From Oscillospiraceae bacterium (lineage in GTDB: Bacteria > Bacillota > Clostridia > Oscillospirales > Acutalibacteraceae), in NCBI GenBank assembly GCA_015066175.1, contig SVOW01000001.1, positions 186,001 to 250,000 on the forward strand: a stretch of DNA of 64,000 nt, in the 5' to 3' direction. Positions within the stretch are counted from its first letter, which is position 1, and each line of letters opens with the position of its first letter. Of this stretch, positions 8,835-17,665 are shown one piece after another. The notes beneath the pieces are model-generated. The model was not told the origin of the DNA. It was given only the letters and a program-made list of their open reading frames with translations, and did no database searches. Both the position numbers and the translations under genes were made by a program.

Positions 8835-8850
8835 TAGATATTTAAAACTT

Positions 8851-8877
8851 TTGTATGAAATGCCGCAACTATATAAT
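8851..8877 (+). promoter_or_regulatory. Possible promoter of the GH28-like gene
   Basis: TTGTAT and a perfect TATAAT, but only 15 bases apart. A second candidate (TTGTAA, 17 bases, TATTAT at 8891-8919) would start transcription almost on the ribosome site. Confidence 0.35.
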
Positions 8878-8939
8878 GTTTATAAACAACTTGTAATTTG
8901 CATATAAATCTGCTATTATATGCAAAAGGAGCTGATATA

Positions 8940-10577
8940 ATGACTGAGCTTATTAAATTTTTTATGACTATTTTTACTTCTATTTCGATTTTCTTTTCTG
9001 CCACCTTCTTTCCTGCAGAAATAAAACCTGAAACAGAAAATTTTGATTTTACATATCTTCAATATCCTGAAGAAGCTGTTTTTTCTTTGGAAAAGGCTGG
9101 AGTCAGTGTAGAAGATTTCAAAGCACGTGTTGATGCTGACCTTCCTGAATATGTGCAGTCGGGCGGTTACGATGACGTGAATGGAATTTTTATCTCCCCT
9201 TACTATTCTGCTAAAATCGGCGATAAAGAAATACCTGTTTATGCTTCAATGGTATTTAATCGTGCCGATGACACAGGTGATATCCACTCATTCTCTGAAA
9301 TTTATGTTGATACCAATGAAGAATTCTGCTTTACAATTTCGCTGACAGGCACATCTTTTGAACTGAAAAACGCCATTGTACTACCCGAAAAACATGGTGT
9401 GGGTACAGAGTGCAAAAATGGTACAGCAAGAGCATCTATCACCAAACCCGGAATTTACACTTTCCTTGTAAACGGTGCTCAGCAACACTATGGCTTCACT
9501 TTATTTGCACGTGAAAAATTCGATGAAGAAAAGGAAATCGCAGAATACATTGAACAATACGGCAAAGAAAACGTTATTATTTGTGACCCGGGAGTACACA
9601 ACTTCGATTATCTTAACTATGTAGGAATGGAAAACAAGGTTCTGTACCTTAAACAAGGTGCATACCTTATGGCAAACCACCGTTATGACATAATGAGTGC
9701 CGAAGACGAAAACCTATACTTTGAAGAAAGCGCACCATCTGACAACGCAATAGGTCTTACACGATATCCCTTTGTAAATTTTTACAGATGCAAAAACATT
9801 AAAATTACAGGCAAAGGCGTAATTGATATGACACGTCTTGACCGCAGAGAGCGCAGAGGAATGGTGTTTACGGATTGTGAAAACATTTCACTTGACGGAA
9901 TCAAAATTATCAACTCTCCTGAATGGTCACTGATTTCATATTGCTGCAAAAATATAGATATAAAAGATGTTGATATTTTAGGTCACCGCGGTAATTGCGA
10001 TGGTTTTGCAATCTGCAACAGCCACAACGTAACTGTAGACAACTGCTTTGCAAGAGTTGCAGATGACACTTTTGAAGTAAAAGCACTTGGCGGAAAAATG
10101 GACAGCAACAACATCACTTTCACAAACTGCATTGCATGGGGCGGATATGCTCGCTGTTTCGGCATCACAGGTGAAGTTTGCAAGAAGATTTCCAACGTCA
10201 CTTTCCGCGACTGTGCAGTTGTTTACCGCGATGCTGTGTGGGATAACAACAGAATCGGCTCACTCGTTGTAGTTGCTGAGATATGCGAAGGTTCAATAGA
10301 CGGAATTGTGTTTGAAAACATTGAAATTTTCCGCGATGAAGGCAGACCGATTCTTGTGAAAATATATGATGAAGAGGCAGAAAATTTTGAAATTAAAAAT
10401 GTGGTTTACAAAAACATTTCTTACACATCTTATATGACACCTAAAATTGACGGAACTGACAGCAACGCAAACACACTTCAGGTTACTCTTGAAAACATAA
10501 CTTCAAACAACAAGAAAATCTCAAAACCCGGATTGAGATTTGAAGTAGGCAGAAACAGCGACGTAACTTTCAGATAA
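8940..10577 (+). CDS. GH28-like beta-helix glycosidase (polygalacturonase fold)
   Basis: 545 residues from ATG 8940, with AAAGGAG 8 bases upstream. An N-terminal aromatic hydrophobic helix (LIKFFMTIFTSISIFFSATFF) is the signal or anchor. Residues about 30-190 form a beta-sandwich-like domain; the rest is a right-handed beta-helix. GKGVIDM, INSPEWSL, GNCDGFAI and VADDTFEVK correspond in order to GH28 blocks around the catalytic Asp residues (NTDG and DD motifs). Hydrolysis of a uronic-acid-containing polymer is the likely role, but distant family members act on other glycans. It is monocistronic with its own terminator. Confidence 0.75.
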   Translation: MTELIKFFMTIFTSISIFFSATFFPAEIKPETENFDFTYLQYPEEAVFSLEKAGVSVEDFKARVDADLPEYVQSGGYDDVNGIFISPYYSAKIGDKEIPVYASMVFNRADDTGDIHSFSEIYVDTNEEFCFTISLTGTSFELKNAIVLPEKHGVGTECKNGTARASITKPGIYTFLVNGAQQHYGFTLFAREKFDEEKEIAEYIEQYGKENVIICDPGVHNFDYLNYVGMENKVLYLKQGAYLMANHRYDIMSAEDENLYFEESAPSDNAIGLTRYPFVNFYRCKNIKITGKGVIDMTRLDRRERRGMVFTDCENISLDGIKIINSPEWSLISYCCKNIDIKDVDILGHRGNCDGFAICNSHNVTVDNCFARVADDTFEVKALGGKMDSNNITFTNCIAWGGYARCFGITGEVCKKISNVTFRDCAVVYRDAVWDNNRIGSLVVVAEICEGSIDGIVFENIEIFRDEGRPILVKIYDEEAENFEIKNVVYKNISYTSYMTPKIDGTDSNANTLQVTLENITSNNKKISKPGLRFEVGRNSDVTFR

Positions 10578-10590
10578 AGATATAAAAAGT

Positions 10591-10627
10591 AAGCAACAGA
10601 TTTCTTGATTGAAATCTGTTGCTTTTA
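10591..10627. terminator. Bidirectional intrinsic terminator
   Basis: Perfect 14-bp stem AAGCAACAGATTTC (10591-10604) with its complement (10611-10624), TTGATT loop, T-run following. Confidence 0.85.
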
Positions 10628-10642
10628 AGTTTATTATTTAAA

Positions 10643-11731
10643 TTAAAATTCGGGGATTTCCATAGGTACGCCACCCTGCACTGCTGATTCGTGAGCGATA
10701 ATACCGGGAAGCGACATCTGAATTGCAAAATCAACATCAAGCTCAGGTCTCTTACCTTCCGCAAGGCAATCGATAAAGTCTTTTACCATTTTTGCATCCG
10801 CACCGCCATGTCCGCTTGAATCTTCGCCTTCAAAGCAGGTTGTAACGGGAATATCAATTTTTGCAGAGAATGTGCCAGGAATGCTTGAAAGACTCGCAAG
10901 TGAATGTGAACGGTCAACAATATCGCGGCGGTCAGTTTCGATTGTACCCTTTGTACCGCAGATTCGGTAGTTATGGTCGTAACTTGTGTAAGCACCGAAT
11001 GAAACAAGAAGTCTGATAACTGCACCTTTTGCTGTTTTGAAAAGTGCCACACCTGTTTCTTTTCTTTCAGGGGTATAGGGGTCGTAGTGAACATCAGCTT
11101 CCATACAAGTAACACTCACACAGCGGTCTTTCATAATGTAAAGAAGAGGACCAAGTTCATGTGTTAAATATCTGATAGCAGGCTGCCATGTTCTCCAATG
11201 TCCTTCGGGATAATATGTTGGTGAAAATTCTTTGGGGTCGAGTGCATGAAGATATTCAGCTTCTGCGTAAGCAATTTCGCCGAACTGACCGTCTTCGTGC
11301 ATCTTTTTCCATGTCTGAATAAAAGCCCAGTAGCAGCAGTTTTCTGCAGCCATATATGTAAGTTCAGGGTGAGCATTACAGATATCTTTAAGTTCTCTTG
11401 CTTCTTCAATTGAATTAACAGAAGGGATTTCGCAAAGCACGTGTTTGCCTGCATCAAATGCCTTTTTTACAATCGGCACGTGGTAAACGGCTTCTGTTGC
11501 AACGATAACTGCATCTATATCTGATTTCAAGAATTCATCATAATCACTGAACTGAATAAGGTTGGGATCTTTTACTGCTTCTGCAAGTTCTTCATAGCCT
11601 GATTTTAAAATTGCGGGATTATGGTCACAAACTGAAACAAGTTTTGCGTTTTTAACTCCTGCAAGGCATCTTGCAACTGCAGTACCTCTGCCGAGACCTA
11701 CAACGCCGACTCTGATAATTTTTTCGCTCAT
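10643..11731 (-). CDS. Gfo/Idh/MocA family oxidoreductase
   Basis: 362 residues. The N-terminal Rossmann fold opens with RVGVVGLGRGTAVARCL (GxGxG-like NAD(P) loop). IDAVIVATEAVYH and GKHVLCEIPSV follow, then the alpha/beta substrate domain (GHWRTWQPAIRYLTHELGP near residues 175-195; THELGP is typical). These enzymes oxidise or epimerise sugars and sugar derivatives with NAD(P). In most members the Rossmann domain ends in EKP, where the Lys is catalytic; here it is EIP, so the mechanism or cofactor use may differ. It stands alone with its own ribosome site and no operon partner. Substrate unknown. Confidence 0.85.
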   Translation of the reverse strand: MSEKIIRVGVVGLGRGTAVARCLAGVKNAKLVSVCDHNPAILKSGYEELAEAVKDPNLIQFSDYDEFLKSDIDAVIVATEAVYHVPIVKKAFDAGKHVLCEIPSVNSIEEARELKDICNAHPELTYMAAENCCYWAFIQTWKKMHEDGQFGEIAYAEAEYLHALDPKEFSPTYYPEGHWRTWQPAIRYLTHELGPLLYIMKDRCVSVTCMEADVHYDPYTPERKETGVALFKTAKGAVIRLLVSFGAYTSYDHNYRICGTKGTIETDRRDIVDRSHSLASLSSIPGTFSAKIDIPVTTCFEGEDSSGHGGADAKMVKDFIDCLAEGKRPELDVDFAIQMSLPGIIAHESAVQGGVPMEIPEF

Positions 11732-11848
11732 TGGTATCTCTCCTTAAAATTTATACAGATATTTTACCACAAATTACTATACAAATCAATACATATCATT
11801 AATAGAAAATTTCTATCGTAACGCGAAATTCATTCACCGAAAAAGTTA

Positions 11849-11898
11849 TTGATTTATCCTGATTTTCAAGTTATTATAAGGGTGTAACAACGTTGTTA
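11849..11898 (+). promoter_or_regulatory. Promoter with overlapping palindromic operator of the XRE gene
   Basis: TTGATT (11849-11854), 17 bases, TATTAT (11872-11877). A perfect 14-bp palindrome, TAACAACGTTGTTA (11885-11898), covers the expected transcription start. Autoregulation by the adjacent HTH protein is inferred. Confidence 0.65.
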
Positions 11899-11920
11899 AT
11901 ACTGAAACTGAGGTGAAAAT

Positions 11921-13015
11921 ATGAATATTTATTTTGGTGAAAACTTAAAAAATTTAAGACGCAATAAAAATCTTACTCAAGAAAAGCTTGCTGATTTTCT
12001 TGGAGTTTCTTTCCAGACAGTCAGCAAATGGGAACGGGGCGACAACTACCCTGATATCACATTGCTCCCTGAAATTGCGACATTTTTCAAAGTGAGCGTT
12101 GACGATTTGCTTGGAATTAACAGAGCAGAAAATGAAAAGGAAATTTTAAAAGCTATTGAGGAATACGATAATCTTACAGATACTGACTTAAAGCAAGAAA
12201 TCATCTATAAACTCAAAGAAAAACATCCTAATGATTTCAGAATTTTATTGAGATATATGACCTACCTTGTTCATTTCAAAGAAAACACACCTGAAAACGT
12301 TGCAAAAATAATTGCAATATATGAAAATATCAAACAGAACTGCAACAATGACAAAATACGCATTTCTGCCAAAAGGCATATTGCTGAACTTTATAAAGGC
12401 CTTTCAGAAAAAGAAGGAAGCGGTATAACATTTGAGGACTGTGATAAAATTATAAAAGAAATGCCGAGAATGAGAGACGGACAGGAAATGTTTTGTTTTT
12501 ATTATCCGAAAAACTATCCGAATGGCGATGAGATAATAATGGACACTCTTGAAGAACAATTCTTACTGCTCAATACAGTTTATTCTCATTATTTTCATTA
12601 CAACGGTTTTTCCTATGACAGAAATTTTTCTGACGAATGGGTGCTTTCAGCTTTCAAAAAAGAGCTTGACTTTTTGAATTTTGTTTACGACGACGGCAAT
12701 TACGGCAAAATGTGGAGAACTGTAATGTATATGTACGGTCACCTTGGTGTGAGATATTTTCAACTCAAGGATTTTCCAAAAGCTCTCGAAAATTTCAGAA
12801 CTATGGCAGAACTTGCGATTAAATTTGATTCGCTGGAAAGAAAAACGATTATGCATTCTGTTATGTTTGAAGGTAAGGAATTTGACAAACATACTTTAGG
12901 TTCAACTTATGTTGCAAAAAGCCAGATAAAACATCTTCTTACAAATAAATATCCCCTTTTAGACGAATTTAAAGAACAAAAAGAATTCAAAGAAATTATA
13001 AAAATGCTTGATTAA
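11921..13015 (+). CDS. XRE-family HTH regulator with helical C-terminal domain
   Basis: 364 residues, ribosome site GAGGTG. Residues 1-66 form a classic Cro/CI HTH (NLRRNKNLTQEKLADFLGVSFQTVSKWERGDNYPD). The remaining 300 residues are helical and TPR-like in style (ILLRYMTYLVHF, KALENFRTMAELAIKF), a ligand- or peptide-sensing layout seen in many Firmicutes XRE proteins. A perfect palindrome at its own transcription start suggests it represses itself. It is monocistronic, so its other targets cannot be told from context. Confidence 0.85.
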   Translation: MNIYFGENLKNLRRNKNLTQEKLADFLGVSFQTVSKWERGDNYPDITLLPEIATFFKVSVDDLLGINRAENEKEILKAIEEYDNLTDTDLKQEIIYKLKEKHPNDFRILLRYMTYLVHFKENTPENVAKIIAIYENIKQNCNNDKIRISAKRHIAELYKGLSEKEGSGITFEDCDKIIKEMPRMRDGQEMFCFYYPKNYPNGDEIIMDTLEEQFLLLNTVYSHYFHYNGFSYDRNFSDEWVLSAFKKELDFLNFVYDDGNYGKMWRTVMYMYGHLGVRYFQLKDFPKALENFRTMAELAIKFDSLERKTIMHSVMFEGKEFDKHTLGSTYVAKSQIKHLLTNKYPLLDEFKEQKEFKEIIKMLD

Positions 13016-13022
13016 AATAAAG

Positions 13023-13056
13023 AACGACAGGAGTTTTTACACTTCTGTCGTTTTTT
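13023..13056 (+). terminator. Intrinsic terminator of the XRE gene
   Basis: AACGACAGGAG (13023-13033) pairs with CTTCTGTCGTT (13042-13052), one G-U pair, followed by T6. Confidence 0.8.
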
Positions 13057-13062
13057 GGGTTG

Positions 13063-13170
13063 TAAATTATAATTTATCAGTATATCTATGGCTGTATCGT
13101 AGGGAACAGATTGCCCGTCCCGCCATAAATGTACAGAAAAACTAACGGCAGGAGCAAGCCCCTGCCCTAC
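13063..13170. repeat. Intergenic palindromic repeat fragments
   Basis: The 14-bp palindrome TAAATTATAATTTA at 13063-13076 is followed by TATCAG-like text, then GGCAGG (13147-13152) facing CCTGCC (13161-13166) with a CCTAC tail. The same parts recur at 61304-61745, so this is a copy of a dispersed element. No coding potential seen. Confidence 0.65.
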
Positions 13171-13218
13171 AATATGAAATTTAATGATAATGTAAATTAA
13201 TATTAATTCTGCATCAAA

Positions 13219-13890
13219 TCAATATGCATTTTCTTCCACAGGTGTTTCTTTTATGATTTTGACAATTCTGCTTGTACCAAGTCTTGTTGCACCGAGTGAA
13301 ATAAATTTTTCTGCATCGTCAAGTGTTTTGATTCCGCCTGCAGCCTTGATTCTGACTTTTTTATCAACATGTTTTGCAAAAAGTGCAATATCTTCAAATG
13401 TTGCACCGCCTGTTGAAAAGCCTGTTGATGTTTTGATAAAATCAGCACCTGAAAGCGAAACAATTTCACACATTCTGATTTTCTCTTCTTCTGTAAGCAG
13501 GCATGTTTCAATGATTACCTTAAGGATTCTATCTTTACAAACAGATTTGATAAGTTTGATTTCGTTAAGCACATCATCATAAAGACCATCTTTAAGGTTG
13601 CCGATATTTATTACCATATCAATTTCATCAGCACCGTTTGCAATTGCATTTTTTGCTTCAACAGCTTTAATTTCAGGTGTGTTTGCACCGTTTGGGAAAC
13701 CGATAACTGTGCAGATTTTAACCTGATTTTTAACATATTCCTTTGCTTGTCGCACATAACAAGGCGGAATGCACACAGATGCTGTTTTATATTTTATGCC
13801 GTCATCACATATTCCTTTGATTTCTTCCCACGTTGCAGCCGGCGAAAGAAGTGTATGGTCAACATATGACAATATTTTTTCAATTTTCAT
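13219..13890 (-). CDS. deoC: Deoxyribose-phosphate aldolase
   Basis: 223 residues, the usual length; ribosome site GAGGTGG. It cleaves 2-deoxyribose 5-phosphate to glyceraldehyde 3-phosphate and acetaldehyde in deoxynucleoside salvage. Visible hallmarks: DHTLLSPAAT at the start, VIGFPNG near residue 63, ADEIDMVINIG near 86, the Schiff-base Lys in FIKTSTGF near 150 and the second active-site Lys in KAAGGI near 180. Cytosolic TIM barrel. It stands alone, with no other deo genes nearby. Confidence 0.95.
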   Translation of the reverse strand: MKIEKILSYVDHTLLSPAATWEEIKGICDDGIKYKTASVCIPPCYVRQAKEYVKNQVKICTVIGFPNGANTPEIKAVEAKNAIANGADEIDMVINIGNLKDGLYDDVLNEIKLIKSVCKDRILKVIIETCLLTEEEKIRMCEIVSLSGADFIKTSTGFSTGGATFEDIALFAKHVDKKVRIKAAGGIKTLDDAEKFISLGATRLGTSRIVKIIKETPVEENAY

Positions 13891-13990
13891 TTAAACCACC
13901 TCAATGGATATTTTATCATTTTTTTATTCAGTTGTAAATATTTTAATAGGTTTGATTATAATTTTTCAAACTATGCATCAATCCGGAATG

Positions 13991-14020
13991 AAAAATCTCC
14001 CCTTGTATTTTCAAGGGGAG
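13991..14020 (-). terminator. Terminator shared with a dispersed hairpin family
   Basis: CTCCCCTTG (13997-14005) pairs with CAAGGGGAG (14012-14020); minus-strand T5 follows. Nearly the same hairpin and loop recur at 61357-61382. Confidence 0.8.
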
Positions 14021-14050
14021 GTTCTCATACCTCTGAAAGAATACGATTTA

Positions 14051-15646
14051 TCAATAGAAATTTGTTCTGAAAATTTCGTCTTGTTTTTCTTCAACTATAT
14101 CCAGAGCATCATTCGGCACATAAACTTTTTCATACTCAACTGTAAGCATTTTATTTTCTTCTGTCAGACATGTTCTACTTATAACTTTTCCACTATCATC
14201 GTATGTGTAGGTATATTCAGATTTTTCGTCTTCACTGTAAGAATATCTGTAATAATATATCAGCAAATTATTCTCATGTTCATATCCATACTCTGTAGAT
14301 AATTCTCCTGAATAATAGATGCAGTGTTTGGTCAGATTACCATTTTCGTCATAACTGTATGTTTCGTAATCATTATCATCCAAGTCACATTCTTTAATCA
14401 GTAGATTTCTGCTGTCGTATTCATACGTTTTAACTCTGGTCGTGATACTTGTTTCCCCTGAATCTTCATAATCATAGGAGGTTTTTTCTTCACGTATCAG
14501 ATTTTTGTTTGAATCGTATTCATACAAAATTATATATCTTATGCTGCCATCATCACGGTAACGGGTTTCTTTTGTTATGTTGTTATCTGAATTGAATTCG
14601 CTTATGGTCCAGGCAGATACTTCATCGTTTTCATCATATGATGTTGATTTTATTGCATTACCGTTTGCATCATAAGTGTACACTTCTTTTGTCCAGAAAC
14701 TCTCTTCTCCATCAATGGTGTCAAACACATTGTTTGTAATCATATTATAATTCCCGTCATATTCATACTGGCTTACAATGTACCCTGTTTCATCACCGAA
14801 TTTTTCTTCTGTACAAAGTCCGTTATCATCATAGGAATAAATCAACTCATATGATAATGAATCTGACGATTCATCTACAGTTACTTCTATTTTGCTTATA
14901 ACGTAAACTTCAGTTTTACTCTCATTCAACAAGCCATTTATTACAACTTCGACTTCTTTACCGTTTTCATCTGTACCGACAATTTTGTTGCCTTCCTGAT
15001 GAACATAAGAATACTTACCTGAAGCATCTGCTTCCACAGAATCTTCACCTTTGGCAGTATAGATAAATGACTTACCTTCATCAGTACCATCTTCATAAAC
15101 TTCAATTGAAATATACTTAATTTTATCGAGTTTAATCAGACCATTAGTCTTACCGCTGACATTTTCTTTTATCTTCTGTACCTTTTTGTCATTTACAAAA
15201 TAAATATCAGCTTCATAGAATTCCGAATGTTCTTCTTCTTTTTCATCTGTTTCGCCAACAATTGCATAGGCTTCATATGTACCATCGGAATCATAGTCTT
15301 CACAAACCAATTCTACTATAGGCTTTGTGGTACTTTCTTCAAGAATTTGTTCAAGGTGTTCTGATGATTCTTTGATTTCTGCTTCCTTCTTTTTCCATCT
15401 GAAAAAGAAAATTCCACCAACAACAATTGCGATAACAAGTATAACTGCAATAATTGCAATTATAATCTTTTTTGTTGGTTTTTTCTTTTGGGGCTCTGCA
15501 GGTTTCATCGGCATTTGCTGCGGAAATTCACGCACAGGCATATTAACATTCTGTACAGGAGGCTGCTGTGTCAGGGGTGTTCCGCAGAATTTGCAGAATT
15601 TTGTGCCGTCAGGCAGTTGTCTTCCGCATTTATAACATAAAATCAT
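14051..15646 (-). CDS. Zinc-ribbon membrane protein with RHS/YD-like repeats
   Basis: 531 residues. A zinc ribbon (CYKCG...CKFCG, residues 4-21) precedes a Pro-rich linker, a basic stretch and one transmembrane helix (IIIAIIAVILVIAIVVGGIFFF, about 61-82). The outer part begins with a domain of about 150 residues (ILEESTTKPIVELVCEDYDSDGTYEAYAIVG ... ADIYFVNDKK ... SGKTNGLIK). The C-terminal half is a run of YD-type repeats (YSYDDNGL, YEYDGNYN, YTYDANGN, YEYDSNKN, YSYDENGN, YTYDDSGK) as in RHS proteins. The first 230 residues match the gene at 31192-32628; the C-termini are unrelated. Monocistronic with clear promoter and terminator. Function unknown. Confidence 0.75.
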   Translation of the reverse strand: MILCYKCGRQLPDGTKFCKFCGTPLTQQPPVQNVNMPVREFPQQMPMKPAEPQKKKPTKKIIIAIIAVILVIAIVVGGIFFFRWKKKEAEIKESSEHLEQILEESTTKPIVELVCEDYDSDGTYEAYAIVGETDEKEEEHSEFYEADIYFVNDKKVQKIKENVSGKTNGLIKLDKIKYISIEVYEDGTDEGKSFIYTAKGEDSVEADASGKYSYVHQEGNKIVGTDENGKEVEVVINGLLNESKTEVYVISKIEVTVDESSDSLSYELIYSYDDNGLCTEEKFGDETGYIVSQYEYDGNYNMITNNVFDTIDGEESFWTKEVYTYDANGNAIKSTSYDENDEVSAWTISEFNSDNNITKETRYRDDGSIRYIILYEYDSNKNLIREEKTSYDYEDSGETSITTRVKTYEYDSRNLLIKECDLDDNDYETYSYDENGNLTKHCIYYSGELSTEYGYEHENNLLIYYYRYSYSEDEKSEYTYTYDDSGKVISRTCLTEENKMLTVEYEKVYVPNDALDIVEEKQDEIFRTNFY

Positions 15647-15681
15647 GGCTGTATTTCTCCTTATGAAATTATTATAAGAAC

Positions 15682-15709
15682 ATTATACACAAAATTAATT
15701 TTTTTACAA
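15682..15709 (-). promoter_or_regulatory. Promoter of the zinc-ribbon/YD-repeat gene
   Basis: Minus strand TTGTAA, 16 bases, TATAAT, 36 bases before the start codon. Confidence 0.6.
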
Positions 15710-15712
15710 GCT

Positions 15713-15741
15713 AAAAAAACAGCTCTCTTTTTCAAGAGAGC
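15713..15741 (-). terminator. Terminator of the aminotransferase-murT-gatD-phosphoesterase operon
   Basis: GCTCTCTT (15722-15729) with AAGAGAGC (15734-15741), then T7 on the minus strand. Confidence 0.8.
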
Positions 15742-15754
15742 CAAAAATAATCAA

Positions 15755-16894
15755 TTAAAATTTAAACCATGAAACGATCTGATTTCCTATGAATATAAAA
15801 ATATTCATTACCTTTGCGAAAAATTCGCTTACTGCATTGTCGTAGGTTTTATATTCTGTGTATTCCTGCAATGAGAATACGCCATCTTCATATACATAAA
15901 GATTTGTTTCAAATGTGCCGTCTTCATCAAGGATAATTTCTCTTACACCATAAGGACCTGCCTTTGAAAACTGGCAGCCGTATGTAAGACCCAAAGTAAT
16001 TCCGTCGTATGTGCCTGTGAAACCATCTGTGTGAATATGGCCGAAGAAAGCACCTTTCACGCCTTTGTCCTTCCACATAAGGAATTCATCAGTTGTGCCT
16101 GCACTGTAGGTTGTAAAATTTACACCATTTGCAATCTCTTTGTTAAGACGGTAGAATCCGTCGTCACCTAAAAGTGCATCTTCGTCCCAGATGTTGCATT
16201 TTTCAAAAAGATTACCTACATCATCTGTTGGAATATGTTCAAAAACAATTGAAGGCACATTGCCTGTTTCTTTATTCTTAAACCATTCTTTCTGACCTTC
16301 TGTGAAACCTCTGCCGTTATCAAGTGCCCAGATTCCATAGCCGATTTCATCTGAGCCATGTTTTCTGATTTCAACATAACTGTCAATTTTACCCTCTGCA
16401 TCATTACTCATATCAACTGTTATACAGTGAGGATATGAAGCGTAAATCTCAAGCCAGTCTTCGTTTGAAATACCGCTTTTATAGTCGTTGTTACCCTGTG
16501 CAATTGTGTAATAAATGCCTGCTTCTTCAATAGGAGTGAAAATATTTTTCACTGCAGTTTTTACATTCGCAAGAGTTTTTTCATAGTCGCCGTCAACATA
16601 AACGCCTTCCTGGAAAATTTTATCATCGGAAATATCGCCTGCACGGCTATCTTCTACAATGTCACCTGAAAGCACAATAAAATCAGGCTGAACAGTTTCG
16701 ATTGATTTTCTGATAAAATCATCGAGTTCATGTGCGGGATAAGCATCGTCCTGCGGGTCAGAAATCTGCAGGATAGTAAATTTCCCGTCAGCGCCGAATT
16801 CAAAACTACGGCTTTCTGCCGCTGACACAAGGGAAAAAGATGCCATTGCAACGATTGTTGCAAGAACTATTGCCATAATTTTTTTTGCTTTCAT
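15755..16894 (-). CDS. Secreted calcineurin-like metallophosphoesterase
   Basis: 379 residues, ribosome site AAGGAG. Signal peptide KKIMAIVLATIVAMASFSLVSAAES. Metallophosphoesterase motifs appear in order: ILQISDPQDD (about residue 41), VLSGDIVED (74), AQGNNDYKS (141; Asn-Asp where GNHD is usual), VFEHIP (218) and FGHIHTDG (285). It hydrolyses phosphoesters with a two-metal centre; the substrate is unknown. The last 25 residues form an aromatic hydrophobic helix (FFAKVMNIFIFIGNQIVSWF), a likely membrane tail. It follows gatD by 17 bases, so it is probably the last gene of that operon. Confidence 0.82.
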   Translation of the reverse strand: MKAKKIMAIVLATIVAMASFSLVSAAESRSFEFGADGKFTILQISDPQDDAYPAHELDDFIRKSIETVQPDFIVLSGDIVEDSRAGDISDDKIFQEGVYVDGDYEKTLANVKTAVKNIFTPIEEAGIYYTIAQGNNDYKSGISNEDWLEIYASYPHCITVDMSNDAEGKIDSYVEIRKHGSDEIGYGIWALDNGRGFTEGQKEWFKNKETGNVPSIVFEHIPTDDVGNLFEKCNIWDEDALLGDDGFYRLNKEIANGVNFTTYSAGTTDEFLMWKDKGVKGAFFGHIHTDGFTGTYDGITLGLTYGCQFSKAGPYGVREIILDEDGTFETNLYVYEDGVFSLQEYTEYKTYDNAVSEFFAKVMNIFIFIGNQIVSWFKF

Positions 16895-16911
16895 AATAAC
16901 ACTCCTTTTTA

Positions 16912-17652
16912 TCAGTTATCTTTCAACAAACGCTCAACCATATATTTGTTAGCATTCAATTCAAATGTATCATCAAGGGGTGATAATTCAAATTCCTTAT
17001 TATATTTTCTTGCAAGAGCAGTTTTGATAATCTGGTCTGCAAGTTGAGGATTTTTCGGCAGAAGTGAGCCGTGAGCATAAGATGCAAAAACATTTTTATA
17101 TCTTGCACCCTCAGTTAAATCTTCGCCGTTGTTGCCGTTGCCTTTTAAAACTTTACCAAGAGGTCTGACTCCGTCTGAAAGGTAAGTTTTGCCTGCGTGG
17201 TTTTCAAAACCTACAATTTTAAGATTGCCAAGTTCTTCTGATTCAAAACAACAATTGCCGATGAATCTGTCTTTTGTGCCGATTGTGTGGAAATTCACAG
17301 CACCTGACATATCATACTGAGTGCCATCTGCTGCTTTATAATAATTACCTAAAAGCTGATATCCTGTGCAGATTGCAAGGAAAACTTTTTCATCTTCAAC
17401 AGCTTTTTTTATTTCATTTGCCTTTTCGCCCATAAAGTCGGCAATATGAATGCCGTGTTCAAAATCCTGACCACCGCCGATAAAAAACAAATCATAATCG
17501 CTTACATTAAGTTTTTCATTGGTAGGTATTTCAGTTATATCAGCTTTCATACCACGCCATTCAAGACGTTTTTTTATGCAGGTGATATTACCGCTGTCTG
17601 AAAAAAGATTGAGAACATCAGGGTATAAATAACAGATTTTAAGTGTGTCCAT
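16912..17652 (-). CDS. gatD: Lipid II isoglutaminyl synthase, glutaminase subunit
   Basis: 246 residues. GatD releases ammonia from glutamine for MurT, which amidates D-glutamate in the peptidoglycan stem of lipid II. Features seen: YPDVLNLFSDSGN near the start, FFIGGGQDFEHG near residue 58, the nucleophile Cys in AICTGYQLLG near 94 and the catalytic His in YAHGSLLPKNP near 192. It starts 13 bases after murT with an AGGGAGG ribosome site, the usual murT-gatD arrangement. Confidence 0.93.
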   Translation of the reverse strand: MDTLKICYLYPDVLNLFSDSGNITCIKKRLEWRGMKADITEIPTNEKLNVSDYDLFFIGGGQDFEHGIHIADFMGEKANEIKKAVEDEKVFLAICTGYQLLGNYYKAADGTQYDMSGAVNFHTIGTKDRFIGNCCFESEELGNLKIVGFENHAGKTYLSDGVRPLGKVLKGNGNNGEDLTEGARYKNVFASYAHGSLLPKNPQLADQIIKTALARKYNKEFELSPLDDTFELNANKYMVERLLKDN

Positions 17653-17665
17653 AATTATTCCTCCC

